Source: Oscillospiraceae bacterium (GTDB lineage Bacteria; Bacillota; Clostridia; Oscillospirales; Ruminococcaceae). From it: a stretch of 16,768 bases of DNA. Within the stretch, counting starts at the first letter, position 1, and every line of letters begins with the position of its first letter. The position numbers and the translations under genes were made by a program. Shown piece after piece: positions 1 to 7,138 of the stretch. Where the stretch lies: contig JAFSHJ010000229.1 in NCBI GenBank assembly GCA_017440425.1, positions 1-16,768 on the forward strand, in the 5' to 3' direction. The notes under the pieces are model-generated. The model saw nothing but the letters and a program-made list of their open reading frames with translations. It ran no database searches and was not told the origin of the DNA.

Positions 1-321
1 CACAAGGCTGATAAATGCCGAAAATATCGCAAAGATGAAGGATGGAGTAATGATACTCAATACATCAAGAGGCCCCGTTATAGACGAATACGCTTTGGCT
101 GATGCGTTGAAGAGCGGAAAGGTTGCCGGTGCAGGTCTTGATGTAATGACCACCGAGCCGGTTAATGCCGACAGCCCGCTTTTGGGACTTAAAACTGTGT
201 CATCACTCCGCACATTGCATGGGCATCCAAAGAATGCCGCATCCGTCTGATGGATATTGCAGTTGATAACTTGCGCTCCTTTATGGCGGGAGAGACTAAA
301 AACTCCGTAAACGGAATATAA
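1..321 (+). pseudogene. D-2-hydroxyacid dehydrogenase (hydroxypyruvate reductase-like), 3' part, frameshifted
   Basis: This is the C-terminal part of an NAD(P)-dependent D-2-hydroxyacid dehydrogenase, the family that includes glycerate dehydrogenase/hydroxypyruvate reductase; the 5' end lies outside the window. The first frame (codons from base 2) carries the cofactor-domain motif NTSRGPVIDE and the GLDVMTTEP segment holding the family's catalytic Glu, but hits a TGA at 248-250. Moving to the next frame just after the A run at 191-194 restores the expected family ending: CVITPHIAWASKECRIRL with the catalytic His, then LMDIAVDNLRSF, stopping at TAA 319-321. One missing A in that run explains the break exactly. 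If real, the protein loses its catalytic His and C-terminal helix; a base-calling or assembly error at a homopolymer is the alternative. Family call is firm; exact substrate is not known. Confidence 0.85.
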
Positions 322-334
322 ACAGCAGATAATC

Positions 335-368
335 AAAAATCGGATGTCAAAAGACATCCGATTTTTTT
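335..368. terminator. Bidirectional rho-independent terminator
   Basis: The arms ATCGGATGTC and GACATCCGAT pair perfectly around an AAAA loop, flanked by A5 on the left and T7 on the right, so the element has a U-tract on either strand. It sits 14 bases after the dehydrogenase stop and just beyond the stop of the convergent SDR gene, and can end both transcripts. Confidence 0.92.
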
Positions 369-375
369 ATAAGAA

Positions 376-1164
376 TTATTTCAGGTTTTGCTGGTTGAGC
401 CAGAAATCCATTACGATGCTGTGGGGGATAAGCTTTGTGAGAAGCACCTGCATATTGGCTTTGAAACCGTAAATGCACATATCCTTTCTGCGTTTGGCAG
501 CTTTCCATGCGTGAGAAACGATCTGCTCGGGAGTATACATAGCAATATATTTCTTTACAACCTTTTCTCTGTCATCGGGGATGGCGTGGTCGAAAAACTC
601 TGTTTTTACCCAAAAAGGACAAACCGCCATAACGTTTATGCCGCGGCTTTTCAGCTCACGGTTGAGAGCACGGCTGTAGTGCAGCAGAAAGGACTTTGTT
701 GAGCCGTATACATTGATGTACGGAACAGGCTGAAATGAGGAAAGAGAGGCAATATTCAGTATCTGAGCGCCATTTTGCATATAGGGCACCGTCAGCTGAC
801 ACATAGCCAGCACCGATTTGCAGTTAAGGTCTACCATATTGAGGTTGGTTGCAAGAGGAACATCCATTGTTGCGAGAAATCTGCCGAATCCGCAGGCATT
901 GATAAGCAAAGCTACGTTCGGGTTTTCCTCCGCAAGCATATTTTCATAGACGGTGTAACTTGCGGTGTCGGAAAGATCAAGAGAGATGGGGCGGGTGGGA
1001 AAATCAATTTTAAGCTCTTCAAGGCGGTCAAGCCGTCTGGCAATAACCCACACTTCATCGAAAGTGCCGTATTCTTTAAGGGTTTGGGCAAATTCTTTTC
1101 CCATTCCGCTGGATGCGCCGGTGATAACGGCGATCTTCTTTTGAGGAGTGTTTTCCACGTTCAT
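376..1164 (-). CDS. SDR-family NAD(P)-dependent oxidoreductase
   Basis: A classical short-chain dehydrogenase/reductase of 262 residues, the usual length. It shows the nucleotide-binding TGASSGMG motif at residues 15-22, NACG at 89-92 in place of the usual NNAG, Asn114 in helix 4, the NIASLSS stretch holding the catalytic Ser near 140-143, and the YGSTK catalytic Tyr153/Lys157. There is no signal peptide. The C-terminal 30 residues are hydrophobic and resemble SDRs of the DltE/sepiapterin-reductase-like group, but the substrate cannot be read from sequence. The start is supported by AAAGGAG eight bases upstream. It lies 30 bases downstream of the SGNH esterase stop with no visible terminator between them, so it is probably the second gene of an esterase-SDR transcript that ends at the shared terminator at 335-368. 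Confidence 0.9.
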   Translation of the reverse strand: MNVENTPQKKIAVITGASSGMGKEFAQTLKEYGTFDEVWVIARRLDRLEELKIDFPTRPISLDLSDTASYTVYENMLAEENPNVALLINACGFGRFLATMDVPLATNLNMVDLNCKSVLAMCQLTVPYMQNGAQILNIASLSSFQPVPYINVYGSTKSFLLHYSRALNRELKSRGINVMAVCPFWVKTEFFDHAIPDDREKVVKKYIAMYTPEQIVSHAWKAAKRRKDMCIYGFKANMQVLLTKLIPHSIVMDFWLNQQNLK

Positions 1165-1194
1165 CAGCCAAGCTCCTTTTCGGTGAATTGGATA

Positions 1195-2253
1195 TTATTT
1201 GAAATAAATTGTTGCCATAAGGTCGCCAAGCACCTTCGCCATGGATGCAAATCCGTAATCGGTGGGGTGACACTTATCCACGGTGCCTTCATCGCCGCAA
1301 TATTTCATAAGCTCTGCGCCGCTGATGAAGTATACGTTTTTATCGCCTGCGGCAACAGCATTCTGATAAGTGCGCTCCACTATTTTCAGGCGCTCTTTTT
1401 CATGCTCTGCAAGCATTACACGGGGACGGGTGAGCATTATGATGGGAAGGGTGGGATTTTTTTCTCTGATAATGCGGAACATTCTCTCGTGTGTGTTTGC
1501 AAGGTGTTCAACTGTGGGGGCATTGTGGTCATAGTCGTATACAAAAAGGGACATATCCAAATCGGCAATATATTCTGCGATCACGTCTTCGCCTCTTGCA
1601 GAGCCGGAGAAACCGAGGTTTATATAATCGCAGTCAAATCTTCTGGAAATAAGACCCTGATAGCAGGTGCCGGGGCGGGAAGCGCATCCCCCTTGTGTAA
1701 TGGAAGAGCCGTAATAGACAACGGGACACTGATATTTGTAGGGGGAAGCCTCTTCCAAAGTGCAGCCTTCGGCAAGACCGAGATATAATTCGCACACTTC
1801 GCTGTAAAGGGGAAGATTGAGGGTGAGTTCACGCATTTTTTTGCAGTCAAACTCTGCAATAGCTTCCACCTTGTCCACTATATCAAGAGAGGGATGATAA
1901 AGAGCTTCAAAAACCTGACCGTCTTCCGATGTGGAATAGATATCAAAGCCTGCTGTGCCGGTGAGTGCGCCGTGGTCACCTTTGTTTATATCACCGATTT
2001 TTGCAAAAACAGCAACATAGGGGCTGTCGGTCTTGAAACGAACACGACCACCCGCAGAGTTGGCATGAAGAAAATGAACGCCTTCGTTTGTTGCTTTTGC
2101 AACAGCTTCGGGAAGTCTTCTGAATTTGCCGTTTTCCCAAAACAAGCCGTAAAGATTAAAGGGCTTTTCTCTAACGTCGTAGAAAACGATATCCTCTTTG
2201 TTGAAATTGGTATTAGCTTTAAAGTTTTTGTCTACATCATAAATGGTTTTCAT
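1195..2253 (-). CDS. SGNH/GDSL-family esterase with N-terminal GxDLY domain
   Basis: A 352-residue two-domain hydrolase. The N-terminal beta-rich part contains GFDIY at residues 102-106, matching the GxDLY signature of the accessory domain that precedes Lipase_GDSL_3 domains. The C-terminal SGNH domain has GSSIT at 182-186 (block I, candidate nucleophile Ser184), NLGFSGSA at 212-219 (block II Gly), DHNAP with Asn244 (block III) and DKCH at 326-329 (block V, Asp326/His329). Members of this group are usually carbohydrate-ester or acyl hydrolases; the ester removed here is unknown. No signal peptide is seen, so it is probably cytosolic. The reading frame stays open for 118 codons further upstream, into the neighbouring URO-D gene, but ATG 2251-2253 is preceded by AAGGAG and a matching promoter, so I chose it. 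It probably shares a transcript with the SDR gene. Confidence 0.9.
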   Translation of the reverse strand: MKTIYDVDKNFKANTNFNKEDIVFYDVREKPFNLYGLFWENGKFRRLPEAVAKATNEGVHFLHANSAGGRVRFKTDSPYVAVFAKIGDINKGDHGALTGTAGFDIYSTSEDGQVFEALYHPSLDIVDKVEAIAEFDCKKMRELTLNLPLYSEVCELYLGLAEGCTLEEASPYKYQCPVVYYGSSITQGGCASRPGTCYQGLISRRFDCDYINLGFSGSARGEDVIAEYIADLDMSLFVYDYDHNAPTVEHLANTHERMFRIIREKNPTLPIIMLTRPRVMLAEHEKERLKIVERTYQNAVAAGDKNVYFISGAELMKYCGDEGTVDKCHPTDYGFASMAKVLGDLMATIYFK

Positions 2254-2290
2254 AGTGTAAATCTCCTTAATACACAAAGGTTGTGATGTA

Positions 2291-2319
2291 ATGATAACAT
2301 TTAAACGAATGAAAGTAAA
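2291..2319 (-). promoter_or_regulatory. Promoter of the SGNH esterase gene
   Basis: On the minus strand TTTACT (2314-2319) is followed after 17 bases by TATCAT (2291-2296), with an extended TG upstream of the -10. The spacer ends in TTTAAATGT, shared with two of the downstream URO-D promoters. Confidence 0.65.
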
Positions 2320-2340
2320 GAGAGTTAATGGATTTTTGAC

Positions 2341-2376
2341 ATAAAATATCCCTCTGCCAATGATGACAAAGGGATT
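2341..2376 (-). terminator. Terminator of URO-D-like gene 1
   Basis: ATCCCT at 2348-2353 pairs with AGGGAT at 2370-2375 and the inner stem continues after one mismatch; on the minus strand it is followed by ATTTTAT. It is a diverged copy of the terminators at 3496-3523 and 4647-4674. Confidence 0.75.
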
Positions 2377-2383
2377 GAAAAAA

Positions 2384-3379
2384 TTATTCACAGGCCTTGA
2401 TGCAGTATTCTCTGAGGAGCTTGACATAGAGCTTGTAATTCTCAAGAGAAACAGCGGGAGGTGTCTGGTGGTCGCAGCTGGGGATATATCCGCCTGCTTT
2501 AAGTGCGGGCAGAATACGCTGGCATTCTGCTTCAATTTCTTCCGGAGATCCGGACATATCCAGCTTGTTGAATCCGCTGAGCATAACGATATCGGGATGG
2601 TTTGCACGGATGCGGTTTATATCAACACCTGCATTGCGCTCAAGAGGATATACACCGCCCACACCGCCTCTTTTAAGCCAGGGGATCATTGGTTCCAACT
2701 GACCATCTGAATCGATTGAGAAGAGAACGTTGTGTTCTTTAAGCTTTGCGGAAACCTGAAGATAATAGGGAAGCAGGAACTCATCAAACATATCTTCGGA
2801 GAGCATAGGACCGAGGTTATAGCTCATGTCTTCGGACATTGTAAATCCGTCAGGGATGAAAAATTCAAAAAGCTGATCCATACAGTTGAGCATCCACTCA
2901 ATGTGGTCCTGACAGATGCGGTGATAAAGTTCGGGGGCATCATAGAAAGAGTAAAGGTGTGGTTCAATGCCCATGAGCATACGGGGGAACCAAAAGAATC
3001 CGAATCCGGAGAGAGACACGGGAGTACCGTCCTGCTGCGTTTTTGCAAGATATTCTATATATTTGAGACGGGAGGAAATAGCATCTTCGGGGAAAATGTA
3101 GCGGCGGATTTCGTCATATGCCTTTTCGTCCATCTCCAAAAGATGCTGTCCTTCGGGAAGCTGAGGACAATCGTTTGTGAAAAACGGTAAAGTGAAATCG
3201 TCGCAGAAGTCCAGACCAAAGTAATCTGCAAAATCCTTGTGGGTTTTCACATAATCGGGAAGGCCTTCCTCACGCCAACGGTCAACTGTCAAACCCCAGT
3301 AGGGGCAGAATTCAAAGAAGGGAACGCGGTCGGGTTTCTCGAAATTTATAACTTTTTTGTATCTTTCTCGTGTAGTCAT
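2384..3379 (-). CDS. URO-D-fold family protein, tandem paralogue 1
   Basis: A 331-residue member of the uroporphyrinogen-decarboxylase superfamily (PF01208 type), which also contains corrinoid methyltransferases such as MtaA/CmuA. The N-terminal TTRERYKKVINFEKPDRVPF is the family signature. Conserved blocks include SEDMSYNLGPMLS at 182-194, SIDSDG at 221-226 and SCDHQTPP at 301-308. The methyltransferases carry a zinc-binding His-x-Cys at about the SIDSDG position; here it reads Asp-x-Asp, so a standard zinc thiol-methyltransferase or a haem-pathway decarboxylase is unlikely. AAAGGAG lies eight bases before ATG. By eye it is about three-quarters identical to paralogue 2, and its last 50 residues are identical to that copy. 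It has its own promoter and terminator. Reaction unknown; neighbours suggest a carbohydrate or cofactor-related role, which is inference. Confidence 0.88.
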   Translation of the reverse strand: MTTRERYKKVINFEKPDRVPFFEFCPYWGLTVDRWREEGLPDYVKTHKDFADYFGLDFCDDFTLPFFTNDCPQLPEGQHLLEMDEKAYDEIRRYIFPEDAISSRLKYIEYLAKTQQDGTPVSLSGFGFFWFPRMLMGIEPHLYSFYDAPELYHRICQDHIEWMLNCMDQLFEFFIPDGFTMSEDMSYNLGPMLSEDMFDEFLLPYYLQVSAKLKEHNVLFSIDSDGQLEPMIPWLKRGGVGGVYPLERNAGVDINRIRANHPDIVMLSGFNKLDMSGSPEEIEAECQRILPALKAGGYIPSCDHQTPPAVSLENYKLYVKLLREYCIKACE

Positions 3380-3414
3380 AAAAACAACTCCTTTAAAAAG
3401 GATTTATTATAATT

Positions 3415-3443
3415 ATAATAACATTTAATTCTTTAGATGTAAA
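3415..3443 (-). promoter_or_regulatory. Promoter of URO-D-like gene 1
   Basis: Minus-strand TTTACA (3438-3443), 17 bases, TATTAT (3415-3420) with an extended TG. Upstream, AAATATG-C-CATATTT forms a 7-bp inverted repeat touching the -35 (3440-3454), a possible operator. Confidence 0.7.
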
Positions 3444-3495
3444 TATGGCATATTTTCTTTTTTAAAACAGCTTTTGCAAACAAACCACATAAAAT

Positions 3496-3523
3496 ATCCC
3501 TCTGCCAAAGATGACAGAGGGAT
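3496..3523 (-). terminator. Terminator of URO-D-like gene 2
   Basis: Perfect 9-bp stem ATCCCTCTG/CAGAGGGAT (3496-3504 and 3515-3523) with a 10-base loop, followed on the minus strand by ATTTTAT. Confidence 0.85.
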
Positions 3524-3532
3524 TGAAAAAAC

Positions 3533-4528
3533 TTATTCACAAGCCTTGATGCAGTATTCTCTGAGGAGTTTAACATAGAGCTTGTAATTCTCAAGAGAAA
3601 CCGCGGGAGGGGTCTGGTGGTCGCAGCTGGGAATATATCCGCCTGCTTTAAGTGCGGGCAGAATACGCTGGCATTCTGCTTCGATGATCTCGGGAGATTC
3701 AGACATTGCAAGTTTGTTGAATGCGCTGAATGTGATAACATCGGGATGATTTGCACGGATGCGGTTGACATCTACGCCTGCTTTGAACTCAAGAGGATAT
3801 ACTCCGCGTACGCCGCCTCTCTTCAGCCAGGGGATCATAGGTTCAAGCTGACCATCGGAATCCACAGCAAAGAGAATGTTGTGCTTCTTCAGCTTTTCCG
3901 AAATCTGCAGATAATAGGGAAGCAGGAACTCATCAAACATATCTTCGGAGAGCATAGGTCCAAGGTTGTAGCTCATATCTTCAGACATACAGAAATAATC
4001 GGGAATGAAATACTCAAAGAGCTGATCCATGCATTTGAGTGTCCATTCAACCTGATCTTCGCAGATGCGGTGATAGAGATCAGGTGCATCGTAGAAGGAA
4101 TAGAGGTGGGGTTCAATGCCCATTATCATTCTGGGGAACCAAAAATAACCGAAAGCACTGAGGCAAACAGGTAAACCCTCCTGCTGTTCTTTAGCGGTTC
4201 TCTCAACCGCTTTAAGATGACCGGTAACAGCATCCTCGGGGAAGAGATATTTACGGATCTCTTTGTAGGAATCTAAATCCATCTTCAAGAGAGGTTCACC
4301 TTCCGGCATTTTGGGACAATCATTTGTGAAGAAGGGAAAATTAAATCCGGTACAGTAATCAAGACCAAAATATTCAGCAAAATCTCTGTGAGATTTAACG
4401 TAGTCGGGGAGTCCTTCCTCACGCCAACGGTCAACTGTAGGTCCCCAATAAGGACAGAATTCAAAAAATGGAACGCGGTCAGGCTTCTCAAAATTTATAA
4501 CTTTTTGAAATCTTTCACGTGTATTCAT
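3533..4528 (-). CDS. URO-D-fold family protein, tandem paralogue 2
   Basis: A second 331-residue copy of the same URO-D-like protein. It keeps all the blocks of paralogue 1: NTRERFQKVINFEKPDRVPF at the N-terminus, SEDMSYNLGPMLS, AVDSDG at the position of SIDSDG, and SCDHQTPP near the C-terminus. The frame is open 35 codons further upstream, but ATG 4526-4528 aligns with both paralogues and has GGAG eight bases upstream, so I chose it. The last 150 or so bases of coding sequence and the downstream terminator are almost identical to those of paralogue 1, while the middle of the gene is clearly diverged, which points to gene conversion or a selected 3' segment. It is transcribed from its own promoter and ends at its own terminator. 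Function is no better known than for copy 1. Confidence 0.88.
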   Translation of the reverse strand: MNTRERFQKVINFEKPDRVPFFEFCPYWGPTVDRWREEGLPDYVKSHRDFAEYFGLDYCTGFNFPFFTNDCPKMPEGEPLLKMDLDSYKEIRKYLFPEDAVTGHLKAVERTAKEQQEGLPVCLSAFGYFWFPRMIMGIEPHLYSFYDAPDLYHRICEDQVEWTLKCMDQLFEYFIPDYFCMSEDMSYNLGPMLSEDMFDEFLLPYYLQISEKLKKHNILFAVDSDGQLEPMIPWLKRGGVRGVYPLEFKAGVDVNRIRANHPDVITFSAFNKLAMSESPEIIEAECQRILPALKAGGYIPSCDHQTPPAVSLENYKLYVKLLREYCIKACE

Positions 4529-4565
4529 AAAAACAACTCCAGTCAAAAGCGATTTATTTTTTATT

Positions 4566-4594
4566 ATAATAACATTTAAATAAGCAGAAGTAAA
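4566..4594 (-). promoter_or_regulatory. Promoter of URO-D-like gene 2
   Basis: Minus-strand TTTACT (4589-4594), 17 bases, TATTAT (4566-4571). The spacer ends TTTAAATGT, as in the esterase promoter, and CCATA precedes the -35 as at the other two URO-D copies. Confidence 0.68.
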
Positions 4595-4646
4595 TATGGT
4601 GTTTTTTCTTTTTAAAAAACATTTTGCAAACAAACCACATAAAATA

Positions 4647-4674
4647 TCCCCCTGCCAAAGATGACAGAGGGGGA
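4647..4674 (-). terminator. Terminator of URO-D-like gene 3
   Basis: CCCCCTG (4648-4654) pairs with CAGAGGGGG (4665-4673) with one bulged A; on the minus strand it is followed by ATATTTTAT. The loop sequence is the same as in the 3496-3523 terminator, so it is a duplicated element. Confidence 0.8.
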
Positions 4675-4677
4675 ATT

Positions 4678-5676
4678 TTATTCACATGCAAGACGTGCAT
4701 ATTTGTGGAGCAGCTCAACGTAGATTTTGTACTGCTCAAAAGAAACCTGGGGAGGAGTCTGATGGTCGCAGCTGGGAATAAAGCCGCCACTCTTCATTGC
4801 AGGAAGCAGGCGCTGGAATTCGGCCTCCATTGCTTCGCGGCCCTGGGACATTTTAATCTTATCGAAACTGCTGAACATAAGCAGATCGGGATAGTTGGCA
4901 CGGACGCGGTTTGCATCAACGCCGGCACGGACTTCCATAGGCCAAACGCCCTCAACACCGCCCCGCTTAAGCCAGGGGATCATGGGCTCTACAAAACCGT
5001 CGGAGTCAACGGCAAAGGGAATGCTGTGCTTTTTGAGCACCTTGTTGAGCTCAAGATAATAGGGAAGCAGGAACTCGTCAAACATCTCTTCGGAGAGCAT
5101 GGGACCTGCGTTGTAGCTCATATCCTCGGAGAGGATGAAAAGGTCGGGGACAAAGAACTGGGAAGAAACCTCTTCCAAGCAGCGCATATTGAATTCAAGA
5201 GTATCCTCGCAGATGCGGTGATAGAGTTCAGGCTCATCATAGAAGGAATAGAGATGGGGCTCAATTCCAACAAGCATACGGGGGAACCAGAAGAAGCCGA
5301 ATTCGCCGTAATAGATAGGTGTTCCGTCCTGCTGAGCTTTTGCAATACGCTCTAAAGATTTTGCGTGTCCGGAAATTGCATCTTTCGGGAAGAGCTTGGG
5401 GCGCATTTCCATGTATGCTTTTTCGTTCATTTCCATCAGGGGGTGTTCATCCGAAAGCGGAGGACAATCCTTGCCAAAATAGCAGGGGTCAACACCGTAG
5501 TGGATATCAAGTCCGAAAAATTTGCGAACGTCTTCAAAGGATTTTATGGAAGGATCCAGTCCTTCTGTATGCCAGCGGTCAACGGTTTTGTTCCAATAAG
5601 GAGCATGTTCGAAGACGGGAAGACGATCCGGTTTTTCAAATTTGAGTATTTTTTGAACTCTTTCTCTGGTAGTCAT
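4678..5676 (-). CDS. URO-D-fold family protein, tandem paralogue 3
   Basis: The third and most diverged URO-D-like paralogue, 332 residues. It shares TTRERVQKILKFEKPDRLP at the N-terminus, SEDMSYNAGPMLSEEMFDEFLLPYY, AVDSDGFVEPMIPWLKRGG and SCDHQTPPQVS with the other two copies, so the Asp-x-Asp-Gly and Ser-Cys-Asp-His motifs are constant across all three. Two in-frame ATG codons lie side by side (5677-5679 and 5674-5676). I prefer the second because it aligns with MTTRER of paralogue 1 and gives a 7-base gap to AAAGGAG rather than 4. Divergence from copies 1 and 2 implies an older duplication, or a separate substrate. Own promoter and own terminator. As the most upstream copy it follows the Eis-type gene, with no clear terminator between them. 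Confidence 0.87.
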   Translation of the reverse strand: MTTRERVQKILKFEKPDRLPVFEHAPYWNKTVDRWHTEGLDPSIKSFEDVRKFFGLDIHYGVDPCYFGKDCPPLSDEHPLMEMNEKAYMEMRPKLFPKDAISGHAKSLERIAKAQQDGTPIYYGEFGFFWFPRMLVGIEPHLYSFYDEPELYHRICEDTLEFNMRCLEEVSSQFFVPDLFILSEDMSYNAGPMLSEEMFDEFLLPYYLELNKVLKKHSIPFAVDSDGFVEPMIPWLKRGGVEGVWPMEVRAGVDANRVRANYPDLLMFSSFDKIKMSQGREAMEAEFQRLLPAMKSGGFIPSCDHQTPPQVSFEQYKIYVELLHKYARLACE

Positions 5677-5712
5677 CATAGTTCTCCTTTGCGGTTTGGG
5701 AAAGATATAGAA

Positions 5713-5741
5713 ATTATAGCATTAAAAAAATACAATGTAAA
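5713..5741 (-). promoter_or_regulatory. Promoter of URO-D-like gene 3
   Basis: Minus-strand TTTACA (5736-5741), 17 bases, consensus TATAAT (5713-5718) with extended TGC. CCATATTTACA at the -35 is identical to the gene 1 promoter. Confidence 0.8.
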
Positions 5742-5838
5742 TATGGTATAATTTCTTTTGTTATGGCTATATGGCAATAAAACCGCATAAAATCACAGAA
5801 TAAAAGGAAGTTCCAAAACCATTTTGTGTAAAAAATAA

Positions 5839-7062
5839 TTAAAAACCGTCGGTGAAATAAAGCGGCCGCTTTGTAAACACACGCTCAAGAGTATCGCGAT
5901 TGTTTTTAATTTCCAAACCGGGTACAAAGCGCATTGTTTCGGACATCAATGCATCTTCGCCGAAAAGAATGCGGGCAAAAGCACGCTCGTCAACAGCAAT
6001 ATCCCAGTTATCGGAGTTGCTTTTTGTGATGCTGCATTTTCCGCCGCCAAAGCTGACGTTATAGGTTGCAGTGTTCCAATCAAGGGTGCTGTCGTTAAGT
6101 CGGAGTGAGAAGGAGTCCTCTTTATCGGGATAGCGTTTTGCGGCAAGAGCCTGCTCTGCATTGACAACACGGAGCATAAACCAAAGCTTGTGGTCGTGAG
6201 AAAAACCGCTGTAATCCGGAAGAAGTCGGTAGAAATCCAAAAAGTCGGGGAGATTGCCGAAGTAAACCTTTTCGTAGTGCGGAACAAAGGAATTTATGAA
6301 ACCGAGCATCTGCTTCAGGGTATCGATATCGCGGTAAAGACACTCGTGTATGCTCATGGTTTTGATGTTGTTGGGATGAGCTTGAGTGAAAGAGAAAAAT
6401 CCCGAGATGTTGCCTGCTGTGTTACGGAAGATGTAGGTATATATAGGCTGTGTGCAGGGAGATACACCGGCAATGCGCCTCCAAAGATTTAGGTCACGTT
6501 TAAGAGCAAGGTTGGTGTCGCTTAAAGTTTCATTATAAAAACAGTCCAGTTCCTTCAGTTGTCCCTCTTTGTCCAAGGCTTCAATGCGGGAAATATCGCA
6601 TTTGAAAGCTGAAAGAGCGGAGAGAGAAATGGTTATGGAATTGGTAGGATTAATGGTCTCATAGCCGAATTTGCGGTAAAAAGGAACATTAAAAGGAGAA
6701 AGCATGGAGAAGGGAATGTTTTCCTCATGCATATAGCGGAAAATTTCAAGCAGGCAGGCTTTCATGGCTCCGAGATAGCGCATATCCGGGCGGGTGACAA
6801 CATCGGCAATGCCGCAGGAGCGCTGCCAGCTGCCGTCGAAACGTATTTCGTGGCGAAATTCTGTTATGGATGTGGCAAGTGTGCCGTCGTCGGAAAAAGT
6901 TCCCCAAATTCTTGAATCGGAGACATTAACAAGCGGGTCGGAATTGCGTTCAAGACGGCGCAGCTCATCCTCTCCGTTGTTGGCAAAATGGCGTTCCCAG
7001 CCCAATGCGTGGGCGGTTCGGAACTGCTGAAAATCGTCGGTGTTGAGTAAGCGGACAAACAT
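5839..7062 (-). CDS. Eis-type GNAT N-acetyltransferase with C-terminal SCP2-like domain
   Basis: A 407-residue protein of the Eis (enhanced intracellular survival) family: two GNAT-like lobes followed by a sterol-carrier-protein-2-like domain. The acetyl-CoA-binding segment is visible as GIADVVTRPDMRYLGAM at about 84-100 and FYRKFGYE at 128-135 corresponds to the region of the Eis catalytic Tyr. The C-terminal domain (about 310-407, beginning FSLRLNDSTLDW) ends in Phe407; in characterised Eis enzymes the C-terminal carboxylate of a terminal Phe acts as the base, so the ending here fits. Eis proteins acetylate aminoglycosides or peptide/protein lysines; the substrate in Clostridia is unknown. 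GGAGG lies nine bases before ATG. A strong terminator ends just 27 bases from the start codon and I see no convincing promoter in between, so expression may rely on readthrough. Confidence 0.85.
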   Translation of the reverse strand: MFVRLLNTDDFQQFRTAHALGWERHFANNGEDELRRLERNSDPLVNVSDSRIWGTFSDDGTLATSITEFRHEIRFDGSWQRSCGIADVVTRPDMRYLGAMKACLLEIFRYMHEENIPFSMLSPFNVPFYRKFGYETINPTNSITISLSALSAFKCDISRIEALDKEGQLKELDCFYNETLSDTNLALKRDLNLWRRIAGVSPCTQPIYTYIFRNTAGNISGFFSFTQAHPNNIKTMSIHECLYRDIDTLKQMLGFINSFVPHYEKVYFGNLPDFLDFYRLLPDYSGFSHDHKLWFMLRVVNAEQALAAKRYPDKEDSFSLRLNDSTLDWNTATYNVSFGGGKCSITKSNSDNWDIAVDERAFARILFGEDALMSETMRFVPGLEIKNNRDTLERVFTKRPLYFTDGF

Positions 7063-7089
7063 AAAGTGTATCCTCCATAGATAAAAGCT

Positions 7090-7122
7090 AAAATAAGGCG
7101 GTAGAAACTACCGCCTTATTTT
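7090..7122 (-). terminator. Strong terminator after the GH106-like gene
   Basis: A perfect 15-bp stem AAAATAAGGCGGTAG/CTACCGCCTTATTTT with a 3-base loop and a TTTTAGCTTTTAT tail on the minus strand. It is A/T-flanked on both sides, but only the minus direction has a gene to end. It separates the glycoside hydrolase from the Eis-type gene. Confidence 0.92.
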
Positions 7123-7138
7123 ATGTGGTCAAGGGTTA

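Noticed and set aside
2254..2607. N-terminal extension of the SGNH esterase into the neighbouring URO-D gene
   Set aside because: The extension is out-of-frame URO-D and terminator/promoter sequence; the RBS and promoter place the start at 2253.
2384..5676. Genuine haem-pathway uroporphyrinogen decarboxylase (hemE)
   Set aside because: Three tandem copies, no porphyrin genes nearby, and the motif set differs from HemE.
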